IMG/VR virus record: IMGVR_UViG_3300046692_000196
Span: 1 to 34,287 of that record
Reading direction: 5' to 3' (one strand)
Source: a virus
DNA length: 34,287 nucleotides
Below the pieces are notes generated by a model. The model was given only the letters and a program-made list of their open reading frames with translations, made no database searches and was not told the origin of the DNA. The position numbers were made by a program, and so were the translations under genes. Shown piece after piece: positions 1-5,693 of the stretch; position 1 is the stretch's first letter; each line of letters begins with the position of its first letter.

Positions 1-28
1 CGAAACGTTTGCGTTGGAATTCGTCCAT
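1..28 (-). CDS. start of a leftward early gene, cut by the window edge
   Basis: Only the first nine codons are present. An ATG at 28 reads MDEFQRKRF leftward out of the window, and a good ribosome site (GGAGG, 5 bases upstream) precedes it. Direction and spacing match the other genes of the leftward early operon, so I take it as the next operon member. Function cannot be judged from nine residues. It shows that the phage continues left of base 1. Confidence 0.5.
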
Positions 29-74
29 GGTCGCCTCCGTGGCGAGCTGAGACCGCATTGATCAGATGCCCGCG

Positions 75-114
75 CAGGTGACCAAGCCCGTGCCGTGAAG
101 CACGCGGGCACCTG
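75..114. repeat. GC-rich hairpin between leftward genes
   Basis: CAGGTG at 75-80 pairs with CACCTG at 109-114, and the interior can form a second imperfect stem (GTGC at 90-93 with GCAC at 100-103). It lies between the end of the gene at 138-593 and the ribosome site of the gene starting at 28. There is no T-run on either side, so it is not a normal terminator. It could be an RNA processing or stability element, or chance. Confidence 0.3.
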
Positions 115-137
115 TCGATGCGGTCGTTATGTTTGAG

Positions 138-593
138 TTATGCGGCCTTAGCGTTCATGAGAGAGCCGTAAGCCTCCAAAGCCAGTTCACGGGTATCACC
201 GAATGCATAGTTTTCAGAGGCCTGAAGATCTTCGAAGCCTTCGCCGACGACGCACCAAGCGTTTCCGTCTTTCATGACACGCACATTCCACCAAGGCTTC
301 TGGAAGCCATCAGTTCTGCATGTGTTGCAAGCCCATGTCCCGCCGTAGACGAAGCCCGCCGCATTGCATGAGCCGTGCGGGAAGGGATGGACGAAGTAAA
401 TCTCGCCCGCTTTGATCATTTCGTCTGCCTTCCACCAGCCCTGCATGCGCTCTGCTCTGTATGCGCCGTCAACGGAATTCGCAAATTCCACGCCTTGAAT
501 CCGGGAGTTGAAACCGCCGCCGAAATTGGCGTTAAGGCTGTTTTGATCGAACAACTCATAGGCGTATTGGATTTTTGAAGGATGCTTGCTCAT
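138..593 (-). CDS. hypothetical early phage protein (151 aa)
   Basis: I do not recognise a named family. The protein has 151 residues, is rich in aromatics, and has a CxxC pair (CNTC) in a Trp/Gly-rich middle section that could bind metal, although no second pair is obvious. The ATG at 593 is chosen because an AGGAG sits 7-8 bases upstream; a TTG two codons earlier is also open but overlaps the preferred ribosome spacing. It belongs to the leftward operon and follows a strong inverted repeat (619-690). Genes in this position of lambdoid phages act early on host functions or recombination, but nothing in the sequence shows which. Confidence 0.75.
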   Translation of the reverse strand: MSKHPSKIQYAYELFDQNSLNANFGGGFNSRIQGVEFANSVDGAYRAERMQGWWKADEMIKAGEIYFVHPFPHGSCNAAGFVYGGTWACNTCRTDGFQKPWWNVRVMKDGNAWCVVGEGFEDLQASENYAFGDTRELALEAYGSLMNAKAA

Positions 594-618
594 GCTCAAT
601 CTCCTTGCTGATTAACCA

Positions 619-690
619 AACACACAGAACTACCCACGCAAGAACGCGAACGGCCAAATAGGCAGCGGAGAATGGGTAGTGCGGTGTGTT
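619..690. repeat. 72-nt interrupted inverted repeat (15 paired positions)
   Basis: AACACAC (619-625) pairs exactly with GTGTGTT (684-690), and ACTACCCA (629-636) pairs exactly with TGGGTAGT (673-680). The two stems are separated by a symmetrical 3x3 internal loop and enclose a 36-base apex that can form small stems. It fills the gap between the leftward genes at 712-996 and 138-593, immediately upstream of the ribosome site of the latter. No T-run follows on either strand, so it is not an ordinary terminator. Confidence 0.55.
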
Positions 691-711
691 CGGGAGGGTG
701 TGGGATGGGTT

Positions 712-996
712 TTACGCGGTGGCTTTGGCGATGGCGGCGTCAGCGATCTTCAGAGTTAGCGAGTCAGGCTCGTAATCACCATCGATTACGCCCTGCATAA
801 GGTCGCGAAGTTCTTGCAGGGCTTCCAGCAGATCAGGTGCCGCAGCCATTAACTTGGCGTTGGCTTCCTTTTCCTCGTAGCCGCGAGATTCATTGGCTGG
901 ATGATCCCCGTCCGCACAAATAATCCGAAGCAGAGGAACGCCAACCTCAGCGCTTTGATATGCCCATGGGCCAGCCGTGAAATCTGATTTCCTCAT
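712..996 (-). CDS. small early phage protein with a GPW N-terminus
   Basis: A 94-residue protein with an N-terminal TAGPW motif and a conserved-looking middle (NAKLMAAAPDLLEALQEL) followed by a short acidic stretch and an Ala-rich end. This pattern recurs in many small early proteins of Pseudomonas and enterobacterial phages, and related TPGPW and AAANPA motifs occur in the Ea22-like protein at 6353-7102 of this same phage. GGAGATATCG directly before the ATG at 996 supports the start. Function is unknown; the Ala/Leu helix may mediate protein contacts. It is a member of the leftward operon. Confidence 0.75.
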   Translation of the reverse strand: MRKSDFTAGPWAYQSAEVGVPLLRIICADGDHPANESRGYEEKEANAKLMAAAPDLLEALQELRDLMQGVIDGDYEPDSLTLKIADAAIAKATA

Positions 997-1027
997 CGAT
1001 ATCTCCGCAAAATCTAAGGGCTGGGTG

Positions 1028-1255
1028 TCATTGGCATTTCACATGAAATACCGGCTCAGCCATCCACGCGGATGCTTGTGTCTCGTTCTGCAGCTTTATA
1101 TCTTCAACACTCTTCGCCATTCCTGCCGGCCCAACATTGAAGGGACTCTGAGTTTGGAAAAACCGCTTAGAGCGGCTAGTCAATTTCCCGCAAGCTGCGC
1201 AAGGTCCAGACTTCTTCCGGGTAATTCCAATTTCCAAGAAGCGCACGACTGTCAT
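1028..1255 (-). CDS. small Cys-containing early protein (75 aa)
   Basis: A 75-residue basic protein. A CAACG pair near residue 18 and a late His/Cys pair (HVKC) suggest a small zinc-binding fold, but the spacing matches no family I can name. The start is supported by AGGAGATTGCG immediately before the ATG. It sits in the leftward operon, downstream of two very small genes. Function unknown. Confidence 0.6.
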   Translation of the reverse strand: MTVVRFLEIGITRKKSGPCAACGKLTSRSKRFFQTQSPFNVGPAGMAKSVEDIKLQNETQASAWMAEPVFHVKCQ

Positions 1256-1316
1256 CGCAATCTCCTATTGCTCGCTCACTGGGAAGGCAGTGGCTACCTG
1301 TTGAATGGGGTGAAAC

Positions 1317-1415
1317 TCAAGACCACACCACCATCAGCCCCAACGCGATGGCATTCAGCGCTATAGCTGCAGTCAGTAACAACCATGCTTGGGGTGGGGA
1401 TGGGCTGGGGATCAT
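1317..1415 (-). CDS. very small membrane protein (32 aa)
   Basis: An ATG at 1415 opens 32 codons. After a Pro/Ser-rich start (MIPSPSPPQ), the rest forms one continuous hydrophobic helix long enough to span a membrane, ending in VVWS. A GGAG lies 8 bases upstream. It begins 22 bases after the stop of the preceding micro-ORF in the same direction. A clean transmembrane segment plus a good ribosome site makes it more than a chance frame. Function unknown; small inner-membrane proteins in early phage operons may modify host envelope or protease activity, but that is speculation here. Confidence 0.5.
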   Translation of the reverse strand: MIPSPSPPQAWLLLTAAIALNAIALGLMVVWS

Positions 1416-1437
1416 GGGGGTGCTCCGGGGTTTTGAA

Positions 1438-1518
1438 TTACAACTGAAACGGCAGCCGGTAGATCGCCATGCCGTCTTCGGTGTAGCCGACGAATACTGG
1501 TTCTTGTTTCTGGCTCAT
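1438..1518 (-). CDS. micro-ORF, first gene of the leftward operon (26 aa)
   Basis: An ATG at 1518 reads MSQKQEPVFVGYTEDGMAIY and ends six residues later. The ribosome site is strong (GGAGAAACACC before the ATG). It is the first plausible gene after the PL-like promoter, with a leader of nearly 290 bases. The composition resembles a compact folded peptide rather than random translation. A longer overlapping frame (1412-1693) has no ribosome site and was not accepted. Function unknown. Confidence 0.5.
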   Translation of the reverse strand: MSQKQEPVFVGYTEDGMAIYRLPFQL

Positions 1519-1803
1519 GGTGTTTCTCCAGTTTTAGAAATGAGTGGTTTTCCGAATGCCGCACGGGGTAGGCGCGGCATTTGTGAAACTCACTGCTCGC
1601 CTGAATCAGCAGGCGCTCCCAGCGACTCGCTACTGGCGCAGCGCTGGGGTGTCTCGGTATGTCAAAGAACTTGTTTCCAGTCGGTCCCTTCATGGGGCTG
1701 GGAGGTCACTGTCGCTGACCCCTGGCTATCTGGCGGCTTCACCAGTCGTGTTGAGGGCCGGTTGAGGCCCTGGCTGCGCGGTGTTCTGCGCTGCGATGGG
1801 TTA
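1519..1803 (-). other. non-coding leader of the leftward operon
   Basis: About 285 bases lie between the PL-like promoter and the first small gene. I see no well-supported gene. The only notable structure is a 6-bp stem (TGCCGC at 1557 with GCGGCA ending at 1579) with an 11-base loop. No lambda-type boxA or boxB is obvious, so an N-like antitermination site is not shown here. Confidence 0.4.
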
Positions 1804-1832
1804 ACATTACGCGCTGTAATAATCATCGTCAA
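1804..1832 (-). promoter_or_regulatory. PL-like leftward early promoter
   Basis: On the minus strand, TTGACG (1832-1827) and TAATGT (1809-1804) are separated by 17 bases. The -35 is one base from consensus. One candidate operator overlaps the -10 and spacer and a second overlaps the -35, so repressor binding would block RNA polymerase. It would drive the genes from 1518 to beyond the left edge. Confidence 0.6.
1806..1820. promoter_or_regulatory. candidate left operator 1
   Basis: A perfect palindrome, ATTAC-GCGCT-GTAAT, covering the spacer and part of the -10 of the leftward promoter. The same half-sites occur at 3028-3042 over the rightward promoter. This is what a shared CI/Cro operator looks like. 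Confidence 0.65.
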
Positions 1833-1845
1833 TACTCAAAGTAAT
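1831..1845. promoter_or_regulatory. candidate left operator 2
   Basis: AATAC-TCAAA-GTAAT has one mismatch to the ATTAC-N5-GTAAT pattern. Its centre lies 25 bases from operator 1 and it overlaps the -35 of the leftward promoter. Confidence 0.55.
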
Positions 1846-1851
1846 AAATAT

Positions 1852-1866
1852 TTTTGGCGGCGTAAT
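1852..1866. promoter_or_regulatory. candidate left operator 3 (degenerate)
   Basis: TTTTG-GCGGC-GTAAT keeps one perfect half-site and two matches in the other. Its centre is 21 bases from operator 2. It is weak alone but occurs at the spacing expected of a third site. Confidence 0.3.
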
Positions 1867-1906
1867 AAAATGTCGCCGCGTAGTTGGCTGGCCGAATCGC
1901 AGGCAT

Positions 1907-1930
1907 GAAAAAGCCCGCGCTGGGCGGGCT
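1907..1930 (-). terminator. terminator of the cI operon
   Basis: Read on the minus strand, a 7-bp stem (AGCCCGC with GCGGGCT, 5-base loop) is followed by a T-run. It lies 20 bases after the stop of the membrane gene at 1951 and before the left operators, so it would end lysogenic transcription before it reaches the leftward promoter. Confidence 0.8.
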
Positions 1931-1950
1931 ATAGAGGTTTTGCTGGGCGC

Positions 1951-2247
1951 TTACAGGACAGAGAATACGGCAGCGACTATCCCGGTCGCGACAATCATGC
2001 AGGCCGCGTACAGAGCCCATGAAAGGAACATATCCTTGCCGTCACGGGTCGCTATTGCCAGATCAGAGAATGACGACAGGCGACCTTCTGCGAAGCGCAT
2101 CGTGACCGCAAAGGCGATGAATACGCTGGCGAACAGGAGCGGGACCGACACCCACAAACCGTAAGGCCTCGGCATGACGCCTGCTGGAATCATCGCGACA
2201 TACCCCAGCACGACCAGCAGCACGATAAACGCGATGGCCGCCTTCAT
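1951..2247 (-). CDS. three-helix membrane protein co-transcribed with cI (rex position)
   Basis: A 98-residue hydrophobic protein with three predicted membrane helices: about residues 3-22, 30-50 and 75-97, with a charged loop (RDGKD) before the last. Its ATG shares one base with the stop of the repressor gene (TAATG), so translation is probably coupled to that of cI. A terminator follows it at 1907-1930, so the pair forms one lysogenic transcript lying between the left and right operator sets. In lambda the same place holds rexA and rexB, and RexB is a membrane protein. There is no sequence similarity to RexB that I can see. By position, I infer expression in the lysogen and a possible role in superinfection exclusion or envelope change. 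Confidence 0.75.
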   Translation of the reverse strand: MKAAIAFIVLLVVLGYVAMIPAGVMPRPYGLWVSVPLLFASVFIAFAVTMRFAEGRLSSFSDLAIATRDGKDMFLSWALYAACMIVATGIVAAVFSVL

Positions 2248-2960
2248 TATCTTCTTCTCGGCGAACGCCGGACGGTTGACCACCAGAAAACGCGGCCGAG
2301 CATCACCACCTGGTCCTGCCAATCCTCAGCCGTCATCAGTTCGTCGGGATAGTCGTCACTGTTCTCGCTGCGAATCCTGACGCCGCCGTTCGGCATCCGG
2401 TGCAGGTATTTGGTGCGCAGCAGCCCGCCGTGGTTGAACACATAGATCTCGCCATCGATGATCGACTTGTCGTCCATGTCGAACCCGATGGTGGCGCCGT
2501 CCAGTATCAGGCGCTCCATGCTCTTCCCCTTGATCCGGGCACAGGCTGCGCTCTTGCAGTCCACCCCAGCGGCTCGCAGGGTGGCATTACTGAAGCGCAG
2601 TTTCCTTTCCGCTACCTCTACTACTTCGGTCATTCCGTTTCCGCCAGCGAATTCAACCTCTACATAATAGGGCACTTCGCACTCGTCGTTATCGACTGGA
2701 TCACCGTCGTCCCATCCTGACAGCTCCCCGATCAGCTCCATGTTTGACTCGACGCGAACAGGTTCCGCGACGGAAACCGTCATTGGCGGGAGTCCGAGAT
2801 ATTTAAGGACTGCCGAAATCACCTCAAGTGAGGGCTCACGCCTGCCGCTCAACCAGTGCGCAACACCACCCTGGCTCACACCCATGTGTTCAGCCAGCGT
2901 CTCCTGAGTAATCCGGCGCTCTTTCATTCTGGCCTTTGCCAGTTCGTACCATGTCTTCAT
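2247..2960 (-). CDS. cI: CI-type prophage repressor (HTH plus S24 peptidase)
   Basis: A 237-residue LexA/CI-type repressor that would bind the operators flanking it and keep the lytic promoters off. Residues 10-45 form a helix-turn-helix (TQETLAEHMGVSQGGVAHWL). Residues 100-225 are a peptidase S24 domain with the expected dyad, Ser147 (GKSM) and Lys184 (RTKYLH). A likely RecA-stimulated self-cleavage site is Ala105-Gly106, about 40 residues before the serine as in lambda CI. The ATG at 2960 starts the HTH domain at the right place; a longer upstream frame runs through the operators and is unlikely. No ribosome site precedes this ATG, and a possible -10 (TAATGA) lies only 7 bases upstream, so the mRNA may be leaderless as for lambda cI. 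A membrane gene follows with a 1-base overlap. Confidence 0.93.
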   Translation of the reverse strand: MKTWYELAKARMKERRITQETLAEHMGVSQGGVAHWLSGRREPSLEVISAVLKYLGLPPMTVSVAEPVRVESNMELIGELSGWDDGDPVDNDECEVPYYVEVEFAGGNGMTEVVEVAERKLRFSNATLRAAGVDCKSAACARIKGKSMERLILDGATIGFDMDDKSIIDGEIYVFNHGGLLRTKYLHRMPNGGVRIRSENSDDYPDELMTAEDWQDQVVMLGRVFWWSTVRRSPRRR

Positions 2961-2969
2961 TCGCAAATC

Positions 2970-2984
2970 ATTACGTCCTGTAAG
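2970..2984. promoter_or_regulatory. candidate right operator 3 (next to cI)
   Basis: ATTAC-GTCCT-GTAAG has one mismatch to the palindrome. It lies 10 bases before the cI start codon and overlaps the presumed cI promoter -10, so occupancy would shut cI, as OR3 does in lambda. Confidence 0.6.
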
Positions 2985-2995
2985 GCTCCCCACCA

Positions 2996-3010
2996 GAGAC
3001 AGCCTGTAAT
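2996..3010. promoter_or_regulatory. candidate right operator 2 (degenerate)
   Basis: GAGAC-AGCCT-GTAAT has one perfect half-site and a degenerate partner. It lies 26 bases (centre to centre) from the cI-side site and 32 from the cro-side site, just upstream of the cro promoter -35. Confidence 0.4.
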
Positions 3011-3015
3011 GCTGC

Positions 3016-3044
3016 TTGCGACATTTCATTACCCAAAGTAATAT
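3016..3044 (+). promoter_or_regulatory. PR-like rightward early promoter
   Basis: TTGCGA (3016-3021) and TAATAT (3039-3044) are separated by 17 bases. The start point would fall near 3051, giving a short leader with a GGAG ribosome site before cro. The -10 overlaps a perfect operator palindrome. It would drive cro and the replication genes. Confidence 0.75.
3028..3042. promoter_or_regulatory. candidate right operator 1 (next to cro)
   Basis: A perfect palindrome, ATTAC-CCAAA-GTAAT, overlapping the -10 of the rightward promoter. It is identical in both half-sites to the left operator at 1806-1820. Confidence 0.7.
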
Positions 3045-3069
3045 CCGTGCAAGAGTACGGAGAAACCCT

Positions 3070-3294
3070 ATGTCCAACCTGAAAACGATCCGCGAAAAAG
3101 CCGGTGTAACCCAGGCCGTTCTGGCTCAGATCATCGGAATGACGCAGGGCGCAATCGCCCACTACGAGAGCGGCCGCCGCAAGCCGCCGCTTGATGAGTG
3201 CCGGCGGATCGTTGCTGCGCTCAACACCAATGGTGCTGACGTGACCCTGGACGACGTGTTTCCGCCAGCAGAAACCAATCAATCAGCAGCTTGA
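3070..3294 (+). CDS. cro: Cro-like HTH regulator
   Basis: A 74-residue protein made almost entirely of one XRE/Cro helix-turn-helix domain (TQAVLAQIIGMTQGAIAHYE, about residues 14-33). It is divergent from the repressor and is the first gene of the rightward operon. A CGGAG lies 8 bases before the ATG at 3070; an upstream in-frame ATG at 3016 lies within the promoter and is not used. By position and fold it should bind the same operators and prevent cI synthesis during lytic growth. Confidence 0.88.
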   Translation: MSNLKTIREKAGVTQAVLAQIIGMTQGAIAHYESGRRKPPLDECRRIVAALNTNGADVTLDDVFPPAETNQSAA

Positions 3295-3322
3295 ACCCTT
3301 TCCAATAACCGAGGAGATACCG

Positions 3323-3511
3323 ATGTACGCCAACCCCCGCCATCTGCATGACCGAGAAATAAAGGTCCGCGTCGACGAGGACACTTTCGAGTTGATTCAG
3401 GCGCTCGCCAAGTTCCACAGAACTCAGCGCGCTGTTCTTTGCCGGGACCTTCTCGAAGCGCAGCTGGCTGCCCTGGCTGCTGAGGATACAAGCGAACACA
3501 ACGCGGCCTGA
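3323..3511 (+). CDS. small ribbon-helix-helix-like regulator (62 aa)
   Basis: A 62-residue protein whose core (REIKVRVDEDTFELIQALAK) looks like a beta strand followed by two helices, the Arc/CopG/MetJ plan. GAGGAG precedes the ATG. It lies directly after cro, where lambdoid phages place cII, but it shows no CII-type HTH. It may be a DNA-binding regulator of the lysis-lysogeny choice or of early transcription. Assignment is from predicted secondary structure only. Confidence 0.6.
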   Translation: MYANPRHLHDREIKVRVDEDTFELIQALAKFHRTQRAVLCRDLLEAQLAALAAEDTSEHNAA

Positions 3512-3529
3512 AGGCCCGCAGGAGGCCTT

Positions 3530-3709
3530 ATGCCTATCGAACAGGTGGGTTTGGATCAGGGCCTGATGGATCAGCTGGAGCGTGAGGCAGAGAAGAGGGG
3601 AATAACCCCCGAAGAACTGGCAGCAGAGTTGATGCGTCGGGAACTGGCGAACCGCACCAAACCCCGGAATCCGCGGGGAGTTGTAGCACCGTTTCACCGT
3701 AAAGCCTGA
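3530..3709 (+). CDS. second small helical protein after cro (59 aa)
   Basis: An ATG at 3530 with a strong ribosome site (AGGAGG) opens 59 codons. The segment LMDQLEREAEKRGITPEELA resembles the helical half of ribbon-helix-helix proteins; the C-terminus is basic and Pro-rich. It follows the previous small gene by 18 bases, in the same direction. Two consecutive small RHH-like genes in the cII interval are unusual for lambda but are seen in other phage families. Function not shown. Confidence 0.6.
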   Translation: MPIEQVGLDQGLMDQLEREAEKRGITPEELAAELMRRELANRTKPRNPRGVVAPFHRKA

Positions 3710-3723
3710 ATAGGCCCTGATAG

Positions 3724-3738
3724 GTCCGAAAGACGGAC
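3724..3738 (+). promoter_or_regulatory. boxB-like hairpin (5-bp stem, 5-base loop)
   Basis: GTCCG-AAAGA-CGGAC is a perfect 5-bp stem with an A-rich pentaloop, the geometry of lambda boxB (nut) RNA. It lies in the leader between the small early genes and the O-type gene. No boxA is obvious and no N-like gene was recognised, so the role is uncertain. Confidence 0.3.
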
Positions 3739-3740
3739 AC

Positions 3741-3765
3741 AAAAAAGCCGACGGTCAAGGTCGGC
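3741..3765 (-). terminator. possible terminator hairpin before the O gene
   Basis: A 6-bp stem (GCCGAC at 3747 with GTCGGC ending at 3765) has six A residues on its left, which read as a T-run on the minus strand. In the plus direction only AATTTC follows, so termination of the early transcript would be weak. It could act like a lambda tR1 or block antisense transcription. Confidence 0.4.
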
Positions 3766-3794
3766 AATTTCGTACAGCAGATGTGAGGAAGATC

Positions 3795-4619
3795 ATGACA
3801 AACATCGTCTCATTTGACAAGTCCCGAGGGTTCACCCGAATGGACAACCAGATTATGGATGGCCTGATGGCTATCGATCTGCCTGGGCGAGAGCTGAAGG
3901 TGGCGCTATACATTGCCAAAGCCACTATCAACTTCCAGGCGGGCGCTGTGCGCATCAAGGCTACCGACGTAGCCAAGGCGACCCACATTCACCCTGACGT
4001 AGCCTCCAAGGCCATCAGCCACCTGCTGAAGCGCCGAGTCATTCATCGCGAGGGTGGTTCGCGTGGTGAAATCAGTATTTGCGACCCGAAAGACTGGGTG
4101 TATTTCGAATGTCCGAATCGGACCATACGGTCTGACTCGGATGATATGAGCCGAGTCGTCACATTTCCGAGTCAGACCAAAACCGACGACTCCCTTCTTT
4201 ATTCTAAGAAACAAACCCCTATACCTCTTCCTTCGGAAGAAGGTATTACCCCCTTGACGGAAAACGTCCCTGCCAAAGCTGAGCGGAAGACTCCGTTCGG
4301 CAAGGCAGCCATGCTGGCCGACAACCCGCATAACCTCGATGAATCCCTGATCGCTGATTACCTCGCTGTTCGCAAGGCGAAGCGAGCACCGGTTTCGGCC
4401 CGCGTCTGGTCAGCCCTGAACGCGAAACTCGGCCAGTGCATGGCGTTCGGAGTGTCTCCAACTCAAGCCATGACCATCGCTGTCGACAACGGCTGGCAAG
4501 GGTTTGAGGTCGACTGGATCACCAAGCGCGCTGCCAAGCCTTCGCTCTCGGCGCCACAGCGTACAGAGCCAGACTTCGACAGCACCGCATGGGCGGAAGG
4601 GCTTGTGGTGAGCCCATGA
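3795..4619 (+). CDS. O-type phage replication initiator
   Basis: A 274-residue protein that would bind the phage origin and start theta replication. Residues 10-100 match the phage replication protein O N-terminal winged-helix domain: FTRMDNQIMDGL, then a helical DNA-binding region and a beta wing ending in DWVYFE. Residues 110-165 are low-complexity and polar, as in lambda O, where iterons lie inside the gene. The C-terminal part would contact the P protein. The ATG at 3795 has an AGGA five bases upstream; an upstream GTG is open but overlaps the ribosome site. It overlaps the next gene by four bases (ATGA). Confidence 0.85.
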   Translation: MTNIVSFDKSRGFTRMDNQIMDGLMAIDLPGRELKVALYIAKATINFQAGAVRIKATDVAKATHIHPDVASKAISHLLKRRVIHREGGSRGEISICDPKDWVYFECPNRTIRSDSDDMSRVVTFPSQTKTDDSLLYSKKQTPIPLPSEEGITPLTENVPAKAERKTPFGKAAMLADNPHNLDESLIADYLAVRKAKRAPVSARVWSALNAKLGQCMAFGVSPTQAMTIAVDNGWQGFEVDWITKRAAKPSLSAPQRTEPDFDSTAWAEGLVVSP

Positions 4620-5320
4620 AGTCCGTCGCGCAAGTCATGTCCAGTATGTCCAACCTGCCAGCGGCTCCGGCCAGCGAGCCTGTCGTGGTTACTCTGGAAA
4701 CCGCCGAGGTCGTGAACAACCTGTTTCGCCGCCTTCGCGGAATCTTCCCTGCGTGGCGTCAGGCTTGGCCCTCGACCGATGCACTGGATGCCGCTAAGGC
4801 CGAGTGGATCAAGGAGTTCGCCGCTGTAGGTATTCGCTCGCTGGAGCAGATCGAATTCGGCGTCCAGAAGTGCCGGAAGATGAGTAAACCATTCGCCCCT
4901 AGCGTTGGTGAATTCATCGCAATGTGCACGCCGACCGCCGAAGACTTCGGCATGCCTTCGAGTGCGGACGCCTGGCTTGAGGCTTTGATGGGGTCCTACA
5001 GCCACGAAGGCGTGCGAATCGCTGCCAACGAAACCGGGATCTTCGATCTGCGCTGCGCCAAGCAGGAAGACAAATCGCTGCGTGCTCGTTTCGACCGGGC
5101 GTACGCGATAGTCATTCGCCGCGCTCTGGATGGTCAACCGCTTGACGGGAAGATCCTCGCAGGTATCGGCCACGACAGCCAGAAAACCGCACTCGAATTG
5201 GCCGACGAGCTGGCCGACCAACAAATACAAGAACGAATCATTCAGCAAGGCATCCCGGTTGACGGCAAGTCCGCCCGCGCGCTGCTGATGGCGAAGTTCG
5301 GAAAGAGGGCTTCCCAATGA
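4616..5320 (+). CDS. P-type replication protein (helicase loader)
   Basis: A 234-residue protein, the length of lambda P (233), placed directly after the O-type gene with an ATGA overlap. The middle (FPAWRQAWPSTDALDAAKAE, then GIRSLEQIEFGVQKCRKMSK and FAPSVGEFIAMC) is typical of the phage replication P family, which brings host DnaB helicase to the O-bound origin. The C-terminus is helical and charged. Its start was placed at 4616 rather than at an upstream ATG because of the overlap pattern shared by the neighbouring genes. Confidence 0.85.
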   Translation: MKSVAQVMSSMSNLPAAPASEPVVVTLETAEVVNNLFRRLRGIFPAWRQAWPSTDALDAAKAEWIKEFAAVGIRSLEQIEFGVQKCRKMSKPFAPSVGEFIAMCTPTAEDFGMPSSADAWLEALMGSYSHEGVRIAANETGIFDLRCAKQEDKSLRARFDRAYAIVIRRALDGQPLDGKILAGIGHDSQKTALELADELADQQIQERIIQQGIPVDGKSARALLMAKFGKRASQ

Positions 5321-5511
5321 CAGTGCGTCTCGCAACCCCAGTGGAGGCGCGTCAGGCCCTCGAACTGGCAGTCACCATGACGAACCATCGAGTGCGCTAT
5401 GTGAGCGTTCCGGTTTTGGGTGACGACGATTACGACCAGATGCTCGCCCTGTCGATGTCGCGTCTTGACTCGCTCATCGATCGCGCAGAGGCAGAGGAGG
5501 CCCGCCCATGA
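5317..5511 (+). CDS. DUF1382-like early protein
   Basis: A 64-residue protein. The arrangement PVEARQALELAV, then RYVSVPVLGDDDY and a helical acidic tail fits DUF1382, a small family found in the early regions of lambdoid phages with no known function. It starts inside the stop of the P gene (ATGA) and overlaps the next gene in the same way. Confidence 0.65.
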   Translation: MTVRLATPVEARQALELAVTMTNHRVRYVSVPVLGDDDYDQMLALSMSRLDSLIDRAEAEEARP

Positions 5512-5693
5512 CTCCCAACCAACAAAAGACAATCGACGCCCTCAAGTCTGAGGGCTTCCAGGTCTCCCGGAACTACCACGACATGACTCTCATGACCAAG
5601 GGTGCGGATAACCGCCTTGTCCGCCATGACGGCAGCCAGCGTCGGGCCGCGCAAGGGCCTACCAATGTCCGACTGGTCAGGGGGTGCGTATGA
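5508..5693 (+). CDS. hypothetical small early protein (61 aa)
   Basis: A basic 61-residue protein starting with MTPNQQKTIDALKSEGF and followed by a beta-rich half. It resembles a small alpha-beta unit, but I know no family for it. ATGA overlaps on both sides place it firmly in the early operon. Confidence 0.65.
   Translation: MTPNQQKTIDALKSEGFQVSRNYHDMTLMTKGADNRLVRHDGSQRRAAQGPTNVRLVRGCV

Noticed and set aside
1412-1693. 93-residue minus-strand frame overlapping the micro-ORFs
   Set aside because: It has no ribosome site, its second half looks like out-of-frame translation (Arg-rich), and the overlapping 26- and 32-codon frames have much better starts.
4463-5335. 290-residue minus-strand frame opposite the P-type gene
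   Set aside because: It is an antisense shadow of a gene with a recognised family, with ATGA overlaps on both sides, and lacks any domain or ribosome site.
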